Below, piece by piece: positions 29,036 to 37,181 of a DNA stretch of 64,000 nucleotides. The stretch comes from Amycolatopsis thailandensis. GTDB lineage: Bacteria; Actinomycetota; Actinomycetes; Mycobacteriales; Pseudonocardiaceae. Below the pieces are notes generated by a model. The model worked only from the letters and a program-made list of their open reading frames with translations, was not told where the DNA came from and did no database searches. Every line of letters starts with the position of its first letter. The stretch's first letter is position 1. A program made the position numbers and the translations under genes. The DNA is taken from the NCBI RefSeq assembly GCF_002234405.1, contig NZ_NMQT01000055.1:58881-122880 (forward strand), in the 5' to 3' direction.

Positions 29036-30091
29036 ATGGGGGATGACACGGAGCCTTCGAGCCCCCGCCAAGGCGTCGGCCTGGCGCTTTCCGGCGGCGG
29101 CTATCGCGCGATGCTGTTTCACACCGGAGCCCTGTGGCGGCTCAACGAACTCGGCTGGCTGTCGAAGATCTCGACGTTCTCCAGCGTCTCGGGCGGTTCG
29201 ATCGCCGCGGGCGCGCTCGCGCACGCGTGGTCGGACCTGAAGTTCGAAAACGGTGTCGCGGACAACTTCCACGACGCGGTCGTCGCGCCGGTCCGGAACC
29301 TGGCGCGTACGCGACTGGACATCCCGGTCACCTTGCTGGCCATGGCGATGCCGTGGCGAAGCGCCGGTGAGGAACTCGCGCGGGTGTACGCGAAACACCT
29401 GTTCGGAGACTGCTGTCTCAAGGATCTGGACCCCGACGGCCCGCAGTTCGTCTTCACCGCGACGAACCTCCAGGACGGCGCGCTGTGGTGGTTCTTCCGG
29501 CAGGACGGACCGCACGGGAACATCCCGCTCGCCACCGCGGTGGCCGCGTCCTCGGCGTTCCCGCCGATGCTGTCGCCGGTGGTGCTGCACGATCCGCTGT
29601 CGGAGGAGGCGGGCCGCAAGATCGTGCTGAGCGACGCCGGCGTCTACGACAACCTCGGCCTGGATCCGGTCGAAGCGCACGCGACGGTACTGGTCAGCGA
29701 CGCGGGCAAGCGGATGAAGGTCACGCCGAAGGTCAAGCGTGACTGGGGACGGCAGCTGCTGCGCGTCCTCGATGTGATCGACAACCAGGTCCGCGAGTTG
29801 CGGCGGGGCGCGCTGCTGAAGTCGTATGTGGAGAAGGATTTCGCGGGCGCCTATTGGGGTTCTTACGTGAACCTCGAGAACTTCGAGCTGGAGGACGCGC
29901 TTCCGTCGCCGGTGAAGTCCACCCAGGAACTGGCCGAGACCCCGACGCGGCTGACGAAGCTGCCGGAAGTACTCCAGGAGCGCTTGATCAACTGGGGTTA
30001 CGCGGCCTGCGACGCGGGGATGCGGAAGTGGGTCGATCCCGAAGCGGCCGCTCCCGGCGGGTTCCCGTTCCCCGCCGCGGGTGTGGGCTGA
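29036..30091 (+). CDS. Patatin-like phospholipase family protein
   Basis: A 351-residue lipid acyl hydrolase of the patatin fold. The oxyanion loop is LALSGGGYRAM, the nucleophile elbow SVSGGSIAAG (G-x-S-x-G), and the catalytic Asp lies in LSDAGVYDN, the DGG/DGA-type motif. There is no signal peptide; it may act at the inner membrane face on phospholipid or act as an esterase. The ATG at 29036 is chosen over frame extending into the previous gene because a -10 element lies right before it. A 47-bp palindrome follows 17 bp after the stop. Confidence 0.88.
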   Translation: MGDDTEPSSPRQGVGLALSGGGYRAMLFHTGALWRLNELGWLSKISTFSSVSGGSIAAGALAHAWSDLKFENGVADNFHDAVVAPVRNLARTRLDIPVTLLAMAMPWRSAGEELARVYAKHLFGDCCLKDLDPDGPQFVFTATNLQDGALWWFFRQDGPHGNIPLATAVAASSAFPPMLSPVVLHDPLSEEAGRKIVLSDAGVYDNLGLDPVEAHATVLVSDAGKRMKVTPKVKRDWGRQLLRVLDVIDNQVRELRRGALLKSYVEKDFAGAYWGSYVNLENFELEDALPSPVKSTQELAETPTRLTKLPEVLQERLINWGYAACDAGMRKWVDPEAAAPGGFPFPAAGVG

Positions 30092-30108
30092 GCTCTCCCC
30101 CAGATGCT

Positions 30109-30155
30109 ATGAAAGGCCCCTTCATCGCAAATTTTGCAATGAAGGGGCCTTTCAT
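30109..30155. terminator. 47-bp near-perfect palindrome between convergent genes
   Basis: Arms of 23 bp (starting ATGAAAGGCCCCTTCAT) are complementary with a single mismatch and almost no loop. It lies between the convergent patatin and sortase genes and could end transcription from both sides. The arm belongs to the AAGG-S-CCC-TTC family seen elsewhere in the window. Confidence 0.7.
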
Positions 30156-30163
30156 GTCAGTCG

Positions 30164-30769
30164 TCAAGCGACAAGATTCGCGTAGACGATGACGTTGTCC
30201 TTGTAGCTGTGCTCTTCCTTGTCGAAGACACCGCCACAGGTGATCAGCCGCAGCTGCGGCTTGTCCGTGTTGCCGTAGACCGCTTCCTCGGGGAACTGGT
30301 CCTTGGGAACCTGGTCCTTCTTCTCGACCACGAACTTCAGGTTCTTGCCGTCGCTGCGCTCGACGAGCACCTCGTCGCCCGGGTTGACGTCCTTGAGCTT
30401 GAAGAAGATACCCGGCTGCTTGTTGCCGTCGACGTGCCCGAGCAGGATCGCGGGCCCGACCTCACCGGGCACCGGGGAAAGCCGGTACCAGGCCGCCTGC
30501 ATCGGGTGCTTCGCCGTCGGCACGGACATCTTGCCGTCCTTGTCGATCGCGACCGTGACGAGACTCGACTCGGCGCCGATCTTGGGGATCTTCACGCTCG
30601 TCGGGCGAATACCGTTGAACGGCTTGGCGACCGAAGGAGCCGCTGCCGCGGCGGTCGCGGGCGGCGCAGCCGGAGGGGTGGCGTCGGAACCGCAACCGGC
30701 CAGTGCGAAGGAAAGGAACAGGGTGGCCGCGACCGCGCGACCACCCCGCCTCGGAAACTTCATGGACAT
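30164..30769 (-). CDS. Class F-type sortase (cysteine transpeptidase), lipoprotein-like N terminus
   Basis: A 201-residue protein. The N terminus SFALAGCGSD is a lipobox-like signal followed by an Ala/Pro-rich linker. The sortase core has VKIPKIGAESSL, the catalytic His in ILLGHVDG and the Cys in LRLITCGG; a basic residue for catalysis may be supplied by the Lys in SYKDNVI, since the usual Arg is not obvious. It would join surface proteins to cell wall or act as a peptidase. It starts 4 bp after the stop of a secreted Thr/Pro-rich gene, which may be a functional partner. An ATG two codons later is an alternative start. Confidence 0.8.
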   Translation of the reverse strand: MSMKFPRRGGRAVAATLFLSFALAGCGSDATPPAAPPATAAAAAPSVAKPFNGIRPTSVKIPKIGAESSLVTVAIDKDGKMSVPTAKHPMQAAWYRLSPVPGEVGPAILLGHVDGNKQPGIFFKLKDVNPGDEVLVERSDGKNLKFVVEKKDQVPKDQFPEEAVYGNTDKPQLRLITCGGVFDKEEHSYKDNVIVYANLVA

Positions 30770-30773
30770 CCGA

Positions 30774-31448
30774 TCAGGCCGCGGTGGCGCCGAAACCGGT
30801 CTCGATGCCGCCCTTGGGCTTCAGCTTGACCTGCTTCTTCACCTTGGCGCCCGGCGCGGTCGCGCCGCCGCCGACGGTCTCCTCGAACTCGATGTCACCC
30901 TGACCCGGCTTGCCGTCGCAGGTCCAGGTGAAGGTGCTCGACTTGCCCTTGAAACCGGGCTTCACCTGGACGATGTAGATCCAGGTGTACGTGCCGCTGC
31001 CGTCCTCGAACGACTCGAGGATCTCGAAGTCCGCCGCGGTGACGCCGGTGGGCTCCGAAGCGCAGATGACGGCCAGCGCGCCGATGCCGTCCGGGTCGAT
31101 GTAGCCGGCGCCGACGGTGAAGTCCGGCTTCGGCTCCTCGGTCGGGGTCGGGGTCGGGCTGGACGTCTTGGTCGGCGTCGGCTTGCCCGAGGTTTCGGAC
31201 GGCTTGCCGCTGGTCGGCGTCGGCTGCTGCGAGGACGACGAGGTCGGGGTGCTCGTCTCCGGCGGAGCCGTGGTCACGGGACCACCGGTGTAGGTCGGCC
31301 CCGGCGGCACGGAGGCCGACGTCTCGGTCGGCGCCGCGGGGGGCTCCGTCGTCGTTTCGGTCTGCGCCATCGCGACCGGCGTCACGGCCAGCGAGATGAC
31401 GGCGCCGGCCAGCACCGCGCCCGCGAGGCGGCCCAACGTCTTCTTCAA
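30774..31448 (-). CDS. Secreted Ser/Thr/Pro-rich protein, partner of the sortase
   Basis: A 224-residue exported protein. A signal peptide (LGRLAGAVLAGAVISLAV, cleavage near AMAQ) leads into about 100 residues rich in Thr, Pro and Ser, a wall-spanning stalk. A folded C-terminal domain has a Cys pair (VICASE and TWTCDG). There is no LPxTG-type sorting signal at the C terminus (it ends ETGFGATAA). The TTG at 31448 is chosen because GGGAG lies 5-6 nt upstream; the frame runs further but without ribosome site. It precedes the sortase by 4 bp, so the two are coupled. Function unknown. Confidence 0.72.
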   Translation of the reverse strand: MKKTLGRLAGAVLAGAVISLAVTPVAMAQTETTTEPPAAPTETSASVPPGPTYTGGPVTTAPPETSTPTSSSSQQPTPTSGKPSETSGKPTPTKTSSPTPTPTEEPKPDFTVGAGYIDPDGIGALAVICASEPTGVTAADFEILESFEDGSGTYTWIYIVQVKPGFKGKSSTFTWTCDGKPGQGDIEFEETVGGGATAPGAKVKKQVKLKPKGGIETGFGATAA

Positions 31449-31923
31449 AGTGATCTCCCAGTGAAAAGCATCGCAACGCATGGTGACCCCCACCATGCGA
31501 CCACCCGGGGGAAAATCCCACGTTCGGGTGACAGCGCGATCTTGCCCGAAAAGTGCGGGTCTTCAGTAGCGAAAGGACAGTGACAAGAACCACTGGGAAA
31601 ACCGGTAACATCAGAATGATCCGGCCCGATACAAGGGCCTGAAAGTCGCCCAGCAGAGGGAAAATCTCCGGGCGACGGGGCAATGTTAACACCCGGACGG
31701 CCGGAACGGTTGCGCTGCGGAAGCATTTTTTCGGCAGCCTCCGAACGGCGCGAAAACGTCGGTTTCAGTGCCCGAAGCTGCGAATTCTCGCGATTACCCA
31801 GGCGTTTGTTACCGACCGGTTCACACGTTCGGAGTACCTACCGGTGAGAGACTGACCATTCAGCCGTCAAAACGGGTACCCGGCAACCTCAAGGTCACGA
31901 TCAGAACACCGGGCCTCGAAGCG
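31449..31923. other. Intergenic region upstream of the secreted protein/sortase pair
   Basis: A 475-bp gap, less GC-rich than its surroundings in the 31.55-31.85 kb part. It must carry the leftward promoter of the secreted-protein operon. I see no gene, no clear riboswitch and no strong repeat. Confidence 0.4.
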
Positions 31924-32964
31924 CTAGCCGAGCGCGGAAGCCAGATCGGTCCACAGGTCTTCCGGATCTTCGAGCCCGACGCTGAAGCGGACGAGCCCGG
32001 CGGGAACGTGGGCGTCACCCGCCAGCCACGCCCGCCGCTCGACCAGGCTCTCCACCCCGCCGAGGCTGGTGGCGGCGCGGATCAGCCGCAGCGACCCGAT
32101 GACCTTGTCCGCGGTCTGGGCGTCCGGCAGCTCGAACGCGATCATCGTGCCGGAACCGGGATAGCGCACCCGGGTGATCGCGGGATGGTCGACCAGCCGG
32201 GCCGCCAGCAGCGCGGCCGTGCGGGTCTGCTCGGCCAGGCGGACCGGCAACGTCCGCAGCCCGCGCAGCGCCAGCCACGCTTCGAGCGCTCCCGGCGTCG
32301 CCCCCATCCGGGTGCGCGCGTCACGCAGGTCCTTCGCGACGCCTTCGTCGGCCGCGATAGTCAGGCCGAGCAGCAAGTCACTGTGGCCGCCGATGAGTTT
32401 CGTCGCGCTGTGCACGACGATGTCGGCGCCGAGTTCGAGGGGCCGCTGCCCGAGCGGGGTGGCGAACGTGTTGTCCACGGCGACCAGGCCGTTCGCGGCG
32501 GCGGCGATCGTCTCGATGTCGATGACGTCGAGCGTCGGGTTGGTCGGCGATTCGAGCCACAGCAGGTCGGCGTCCGCGGCGGCGACCCACGCGGCCGTGT
32601 CGTCCGGCGCGATCTCGGTGACCACCAGGCGGCCGGTGCGATGCGCGTGCGCGAGCAGGCCACGCGACCCGGCATAGGAGTACGTCGGGGCGCAGACCTT
32701 CGCGCCGACCGGCAGTGTGTCGACGACGGCGCTGAGCGTCGCGATCCCCGAGGCGAACGCGGTGGCGTGCCCGCCTTCGAGCGCGCCGATCGCGGCTTCG
32801 AGGGCTTCCCAGGTCGGGGTGCCGTTCTCCCGCGAATACGCGCGATCGGCGCCGGCGTCGAAGGTGCTCGCCGCGACGATCGGCACGTTCAGCGGTTCGC
32901 CGGGGCCCTCCGGGCGTCCGGCGGCGACGGCGAGGGTGCGGGGTGACCAGTCGTTCGTGTTCAC
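31924..32964 (-). CDS. Cys/Met metabolism PLP-dependent enzyme (cystathionine gamma-lyase/synthase family)
   Basis: A 346-residue fold-type I PLP enzyme. The PLP-binding lysine lies in VVHSATKLIGGHSD; VDNTFATPLGQRPLELGAD before it is the family signature. AYSRENGTPTWEALE and LWLESPTNPTLDVID are further conserved blocks. It performs gamma- or beta-elimination or replacement on a sulfur amino acid; lyase and synthase cannot be separated by eye. It is shorter than most (380-400 aa) mainly at the ends. The start is a GTG at 32964 close behind GGCGGG. It lies 25 bp after the acylase gene on the same strand. Confidence 0.88.
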   Translation of the reverse strand: MNTNDWSPRTLAVAAGRPEGPGEPLNVPIVAASTFDAGADRAYSRENGTPTWEALEAAIGALEGGHATAFASGIATLSAVVDTLPVGAKVCAPTYSYAGSRGLLAHAHRTGRLVVTEIAPDDTAAWVAAADADLLWLESPTNPTLDVIDIETIAAAANGLVAVDNTFATPLGQRPLELGADIVVHSATKLIGGHSDLLLGLTIAADEGVAKDLRDARTRMGATPGALEAWLALRGLRTLPVRLAEQTRTAALLAARLVDHPAITRVRYPGSGTMIAFELPDAQTADKVIGSLRLIRAATSLGGVESLVERRAWLAGDAHVPAGLVRFSVGLEDPEDLWTDLASALG

Positions 32965-32989
32965 CCCGCCACCGTAAACCGTGTTCCGG

Positions 32990-35900
32990 CTAGTGGGCGT
33001 ACACCTCGAACTCGTAGAGGGAGTAGCCGTACTTCGTTCCTCGCTGGACACCGGCCATCCGGACATAACGGCCGTCGGTCGCCTCGAAGGCGACGTTGTC
33101 CTGCCCGCCGTCTCCGTCCACTATGGACGCCACGTCGCGCCAGTTCGTCCCGTCGGACGAGACCTGCACCTTGTACGCCTTGCCGTACGCGGATTCCCAG
33201 TGCAGGACGACCCGGGAAACGCGCTGCGCCGAACCGAGGTCGACGGTGATCGACTGGTTGTCGCTCCAGTCGCTCGCCCAGCGCGTCGAGGGGTTCCCGT
33301 CGATCGCGTTGGACGGCGGCGAGTTGTACCAGCCGGTCTCGTGACTGCTCGCGCTCACCGAACGGCCGGTGGCGAGGTTGGCGATGTTGTCGCCGCGCTT
33401 CGCCGGGAACTCCACGACCTGCTGGAAGGTCGGCCGGTTCTGCGTGCTCATCTTGTCCTGCGTGATGCCACCGAGCGCGCGGTGGATGATCGTGTCGGCG
33501 CACCACTGGTCGCCCGCGCCGCAGTCCCCGTCACCCGGGTACACGGTGTTGGCGGGCTGCGCGGCCGCCTGCGTCAGCGAATCGAGCAGCACCTGACGGC
33601 AGGCGTTGACGTCGCCGCCACCGCAGTACTTCACCGGCAGCGGACCGGCGACGTTCTGCCCGAGGACCGACCGGATGTCCTTGTGCACGTAGCCCCACCA
33701 GCCGGACTGGTACGACGAACCCGCGTGCGCCTGGCCGACGTGCTTGCCCGGGATCTCGTTCTGCCAGCCCGAAGGCGACTCGTTGATCTTCAGCACGCCC
33801 ACCATGGCGGCGTAGGCGGCGTCACCCATGCCGGGTTTGAACTGGGCGTTGACCAGCAGCGGCCACCAGGCGTCCATGATGCGGATCGCGTCGGCGTTCG
33901 CGTAGGCCTTGCTGCCCGGCGAGGTCTCCGAGCGCAGGGCGCCCGCGGAAAGCCACGTCTTCAGCTTCGCCACCGCGTCCGCGGCCGGCCCGGTCACCGG
34001 CGCCTTGTCGAGCACCTTGAGCAGTTCCGGCAGCACCTTCTCCGCGCGAAGGTCGGCCAGTGCCGCCTCCTCCATGGCCTGCGTGAGGTTCACCCGCGTC
34101 ACCTTGGTGCCGCTGGAGACCATCTTCTTGACCCGCGCGTCGATCAGATCGCCGCGGTGCACCGAACTCTTGTCCGCGCCGCTGGCCGCGTAGCCGTTGC
34201 TCTGCGCGTTGTTCCAGCTGATGTAGTAGTCCTGATTGACCGACTGCGGATGCTGCGACGACGGCGTGTAGTTCGCGAGGTTGCCGTCGGGGTTCCAGCC
34301 CTGCCAGTCGAATCCGGCGTCGCCCTTCACCGGCATCGCCGGGTCGACGTTCGGATTTCGGACCGGGTTCGAGCCGGAGTTGAAGTACGCGATGTCGCGG
34401 GAGTCGGCGTAGAACCAGTTGTAGGTCTGGTTGACGTCGGCCGCCGCGGCCTGGAAGTCCTTCGCCGACTTGATCGCGTCCGGGTCGTTGAACTTCTGGA
34501 AGCCGATGATCGTGTCGATCTCGTGCTGGAAGGTCGACCGCAGCGACGCGTACGCGACCGGTTTGCCGCCGACCAGCGCCCGGCTCGTCACCGGTCCGTA
34601 TTTGGTGCGGAAGCTGCGCAGCGTGTACGAACCTTCGGCGGTCCCGTCGGCGATGGTGGGCTTCCAGGCGTTCTTGCGCTCGACGACGTCGAACGGTAGG
34701 CACTGGCCGCGGAAGCGGTAGAAGTTGGAGTTCTTGGTCGGCGCGGAACCGTTCTGCTCGCACAGTTCGACGGCGTAGGTGTCGGTGATGTCCTGCGACG
34801 CCGAGGTCGCGCTCCACGAGTAGTCCTTGCCGCGACCGAGCAGCACGTACATGCTGATGCCCGCGAAGGAGGCGCCGCGGGCGCTGATGCCCGGGCCCTG
34901 GAGTTCCTGCAACATCAGCAATTGCGGCGCGAAGTAGCCGGCCTGCGGGCCGAAGACGGCGACCGGGTGACCGCTCGCGGTCTTGGCGCCGGAGACGACC
35001 AGCGCGTTGGACATGCCGTGCTTCTCGGAAAGCATGTTCCCGGGCAGGACGCCGTCGTCGAAGATGCCGCGGACGGCCTTCTGGTCCTCGGGCGCCGGAA
35101 CGTCCACCTTGGCGGGCGTCGCCGTTCCGGCCGAACCGGTCGGGTCGAAGACCAGCTGCTGCCCGGAAACCGAACCCTTGTCCGGCATCGCGGCGCCCTG
35201 CGGGTTCGCGGGCGCCTTGCCGTAGTCGAAGTTCTGTCCACTGTGGAGGGTCTTGACGGTCTCGGGGTCGTCCTCCGACCGGAGGCTCTTCCAGACCTTG
35301 TCGCCCTGTTCGAGTCCGTACTTCTCCTGCATCGCCATCTTCGCGATGGCGTTCTGCACCTCACCGCCACCACCGGCGCCGAACTGCGCGCCGACGACGG
35401 CGGCGAGGACGACGAGGTCGGTCAGCTTGAACGGCTCGATGGTCCCGGCGTTCGTGATCGCGTCGACGTGTCCGGTCAGGACGTACTCGCCGGGGAAGTA
35501 GCGGCCGCTGTGCGCGTCGGAGATGTACTTGTTGACGCCCTCGACGTAGGCCTCGGCGTCGGCCTTGCCCTGCGCGCCGCGCGGACCGCTGGCGGCGGCG
35601 TCGTCGATCTGCTTCTGCAGTTCCTGTTCGGTGTAGGGCGCCGAGGCGAAGAAGCTCTGCTCGAGTTCGCGGTTGCCCTGCGCGCCACCGGCGTACGAGG
35701 TCAGCTGGCCGCGGCCGACCCGGCGCATGATGTCCATCAGCCACAGGCGGTCCTGCCCGGCGGCGTACCCGGCGCCGTACATCGTGCCCGGCCGTGTCGT
35801 GCCGACGATCCGGGGGACGCCGGTCGCCTTGTCGCGGGTGATCGTCACGTCCGAACGCGGTTTGATCGTGCTCTCGACCTGTCCGGACCGGACCCCGAAC

Positions 35901-36226
35901 GATGCGTCGTTGAAGAACTGGTTGATCTTGTCCGTGGTCAGCGTCTTGTAGCCGTCGGCGAGCGAGGCGTACTTGCCGAGCTGGTCGGCGGAATGCGCGG
36001 GACGGGTGCCGAACGCCTTGTGCGCCAGGATCTCGGCGAGTGTGGCGTTCCCCTTCGTGCCCGGCGGCAGGATGTCGCCGCACTGGCCACCGCAGTAGTC
36101 GTCGAGCGCGGCCGCCACCACGGAGCTCTGTGGGGCTTCCGCCGCGCTCGCCTGAAGTGCCGGAACGGTTCCCGCCACCAGCGTCAATCCCGCTAGCGTC
36201 GTCAAGACCCGTATGCCTCGTCGCAT
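32990..36226 (-). CDS. Secreted penicillin acylase-type amidohydrolase with C-terminal F5/8 type C (discoidin) domain
   Basis: A 1078-residue exported Ntn-hydrolase. A signal peptide (RVLTTLAGLTLVAG, cut near ASA-AEA) is followed by the alpha chain with AGYAAGQDRLWLMDIMRR. A spacer precedes KHGMSNALVVSG, where the Ser near residue 402 should become the N-terminal nucleophile of the beta chain after self-cleavage. The final 125 residues form a discoidin domain (SVSASSHETGWYNSPPSNAI and later VVLHWESAYGKAY) that probably binds sugars or the cell surface. Members deacylate penicillins, acyl-homoserine lactones or lipopeptides; the substrate is unknown. The ATG at 36226 follows GGAGG. Confidence 0.9.
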   Translation of the reverse strand: MRRGIRVLTTLAGLTLVAGTVPALQASAAEAPQSSVVAAALDDYCGGQCGDILPPGTKGNATLAEILAHKAFGTRPAHSADQLGKYASLADGYKTLTTDKINQFFNDASFGVRSGQVESTIKPRSDVTITRDKATGVPRIVGTTRPGTMYGAGYAAGQDRLWLMDIMRRVGRGQLTSYAGGAQGNRELEQSFFASAPYTEQELQKQIDDAAASGPRGAQGKADAEAYVEGVNKYISDAHSGRYFPGEYVLTGHVDAITNAGTIEPFKLTDLVVLAAVVGAQFGAGGGGEVQNAIAKMAMQEKYGLEQGDKVWKSLRSEDDPETVKTLHSGQNFDYGKAPANPQGAAMPDKGSVSGQQLVFDPTGSAGTATPAKVDVPAPEDQKAVRGIFDDGVLPGNMLSEKHGMSNALVVSGAKTASGHPVAVFGPQAGYFAPQLLMLQELQGPGISARGASFAGISMYVLLGRGKDYSWSATSASQDITDTYAVELCEQNGSAPTKNSNFYRFRGQCLPFDVVERKNAWKPTIADGTAEGSYTLRSFRTKYGPVTSRALVGGKPVAYASLRSTFQHEIDTIIGFQKFNDPDAIKSAKDFQAAAADVNQTYNWFYADSRDIAYFNSGSNPVRNPNVDPAMPVKGDAGFDWQGWNPDGNLANYTPSSQHPQSVNQDYYISWNNAQSNGYAASGADKSSVHRGDLIDARVKKMVSSGTKVTRVNLTQAMEEAALADLRAEKVLPELLKVLDKAPVTGPAADAVAKLKTWLSAGALRSETSPGSKAYANADAIRIMDAWWPLLVNAQFKPGMGDAAYAAMVGVLKINESPSGWQNEIPGKHVGQAHAGSSYQSGWWGYVHKDIRSVLGQNVAGPLPVKYCGGGDVNACRQVLLDSLTQAAAQPANTVYPGDGDCGAGDQWCADTIIHRALGGITQDKMSTQNRPTFQQVVEFPAKRGDNIANLATGRSVSASSHETGWYNSPPSNAIDGNPSTRWASDWSDNQSITVDLGSAQRVSRVVLHWESAYGKAYKVQVSSDGTNWRDVASIVDGDGGQDNVAFEATDGRYVRMAGVQRGTKYGYSLYEFEVYAH

Positions 36227-36355
36227 GAAAGACCTCCGTCGTCGGAGAGTGACGAGGCGCACACTACCCACGGGTATTCAAATTTGTGAAGACTATTCGC
36301 GTTCTTGCCACCGTTCGGCCGAACACTCGTCCTGCGGACCCCGGACCTGCACAGG

Positions 36356-36361
36356 TAGCTT
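36356..36361 (+). promoter_or_regulatory. -10 element for leaderless FKBP mRNA
   Basis: TAGCTT fits TANNNT and ends 6 nt before the ATG at 36368. There is no ribosome site, which again points to a leaderless mRNA. Confidence 0.45.
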
Positions 36362-36367
36362 GTCACC

Positions 36368-36742
36368 ATGTCTTTGGAGAAGCCCCAGATCGACCGCCCG
36401 GAGGGCGCAGCGCCCGCCGACCTGGTGAAGACCGACATCTCCGTCGGGGACGGCCAGGAGGCGAAGGTCGGCGACACCGTCTCGGTGCACTACGTCGGCG
36501 TCTCGCACTCGACCGGTGACCAGTTCGACGCGTCGTGGGACCGCGGTGAGCCGCTGCGCTTCGGCCTCGGCAAGGGTCAGGTCATCCCCGGCTGGGACCA
36601 GGGTGTCGCGGGGATGAAGGTCGGCGGTCGCCGTCAGCTGGTCATCCCGCCGCATCTGGCCTACGGCGAACGCGGCGCCGGCGGTGTCATCAAGCCGAAC
36701 GAGACCCTGATCTTCGTGGTCGACCTGATCGGCGTGAACTGA
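36368..36742 (+). CDS. FKBP-type peptidyl-prolyl cis-trans isomerase
   Basis: A 124-residue single-domain FKBP. VHYVGVSHSTGDQFDASWDR, GQVIPGWDQGVAGMKVGGRR and IPPHLAYGERGAG are the standard FKBP strands and loop, with the active-site Asp, Trp and Tyr present. There is no signal peptide, so it acts as a cytoplasmic folding helper. It stands alone, divergent from the acylase gene, and is followed by a palindromic repeat. Confidence 0.95.
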   Translation: MSLEKPQIDRPEGAAPADLVKTDISVGDGQEAKVGDTVSVHYVGVSHSTGDQFDASWDRGEPLRFGLGKGQVIPGWDQGVAGMKVGGRRQLVIPPHLAYGERGAGGVIKPNETLIFVVDLIGVN

Positions 36743-36758
36743 CCCACACACGACGAGC

Positions 36759-36803
36759 CGAAAGGGCCCTTCACCGCATCACATGAGGTGAAGGGCCCTT
36801 TCG
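36759..36803. terminator. Palindromic element after the FKBP gene
   Basis: CGAAAGGGCCCTTCACC and its exact complement (36787-36803) enclose an 11-nt loop. A decayed third arm (GAGGCGAAAGTCCCCTTC) follows directly at about 36815-36832. It ends the FKBP transcript and belongs to the AAGG-S-CCC-TTC arm family. Confidence 0.65.
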
Positions 36804-36928
36804 CTGCATCTAATGAGGCGAAAGTCCCCTTCAGCCCTTACCCACTTGCCAACCGCCGCCCTAACGCACCGTGGAGGTCCGGGGGGGGCTCGGCCCCCCG
36901 GGTACTGACGACCGACGACCACACGAAA

Positions 36929-36960
36929 GAGGCCCCCGTCGCGCTAGCGACGGGGGCCTC
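36929..36960 (-). terminator. Terminator of the tRNA-Leu gene
   Basis: A perfect 32-bp palindrome with arm GAGGCCCCCGTCGC centred on CGCTAGCG, located 9 bp beyond the tRNA 3' end. On the minus strand it is followed by TTTCGTGT, as in an intrinsic terminator. Confidence 0.8.
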
Positions 36961-36969
36961 AACCAAGAG

Positions 36970-37052
36970 TGGGCGAGGAGGGAGTTGAACCCTCACGTCC
37001 TTTCGGACACACGGACCTGAACCGTGCGCGTCTGCCATTCCGCCACTCGCCC
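36970..37052 (-). tRNA. leuT: tRNA-Leu (anticodon CAG)
   Basis: An 83-nt class II tRNA without encoded CCA. The acceptor stem is GGGCGAG/CTCGCCC with discriminator A. The D-arm contains GGCGGAATGGCAGAC. The anticodon loop TTCAGGT, between CGCACGG and CCGTGTG, gives CAG, reading CUG codons. A long variable arm (TCCGAAAGGA) is typical of tRNA-Leu, and GGTTCAACTCC is the T-loop. A TACGCT -10 element (37081-37086, minus strand) lies about 30 bp upstream. The same tRNA stands beside fhaA in Mycobacterium tuberculosis. Confidence 0.95.
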
Positions 37053-37181
37053 GAGTGCTTCGTTCTCTGACAGCTCGCAAAGCGTAGCAGGCGGTTTTGA
37101 CGGGTTTCACCGGGGGCCGTGTCCGACTGGCCGTACCCGGATAGGATCGACGGGGAAGCACACGTGTGAGGAGGTTGCCCG

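Noticed and set aside
36872..36902. G-run/C-run (GGGGGGGGCTCGGCCCCCC) considered as G-quadruplex or element
   Set aside because: A simple hairpin explains it and no repeated G-tracts suited to a quadruplex follow.
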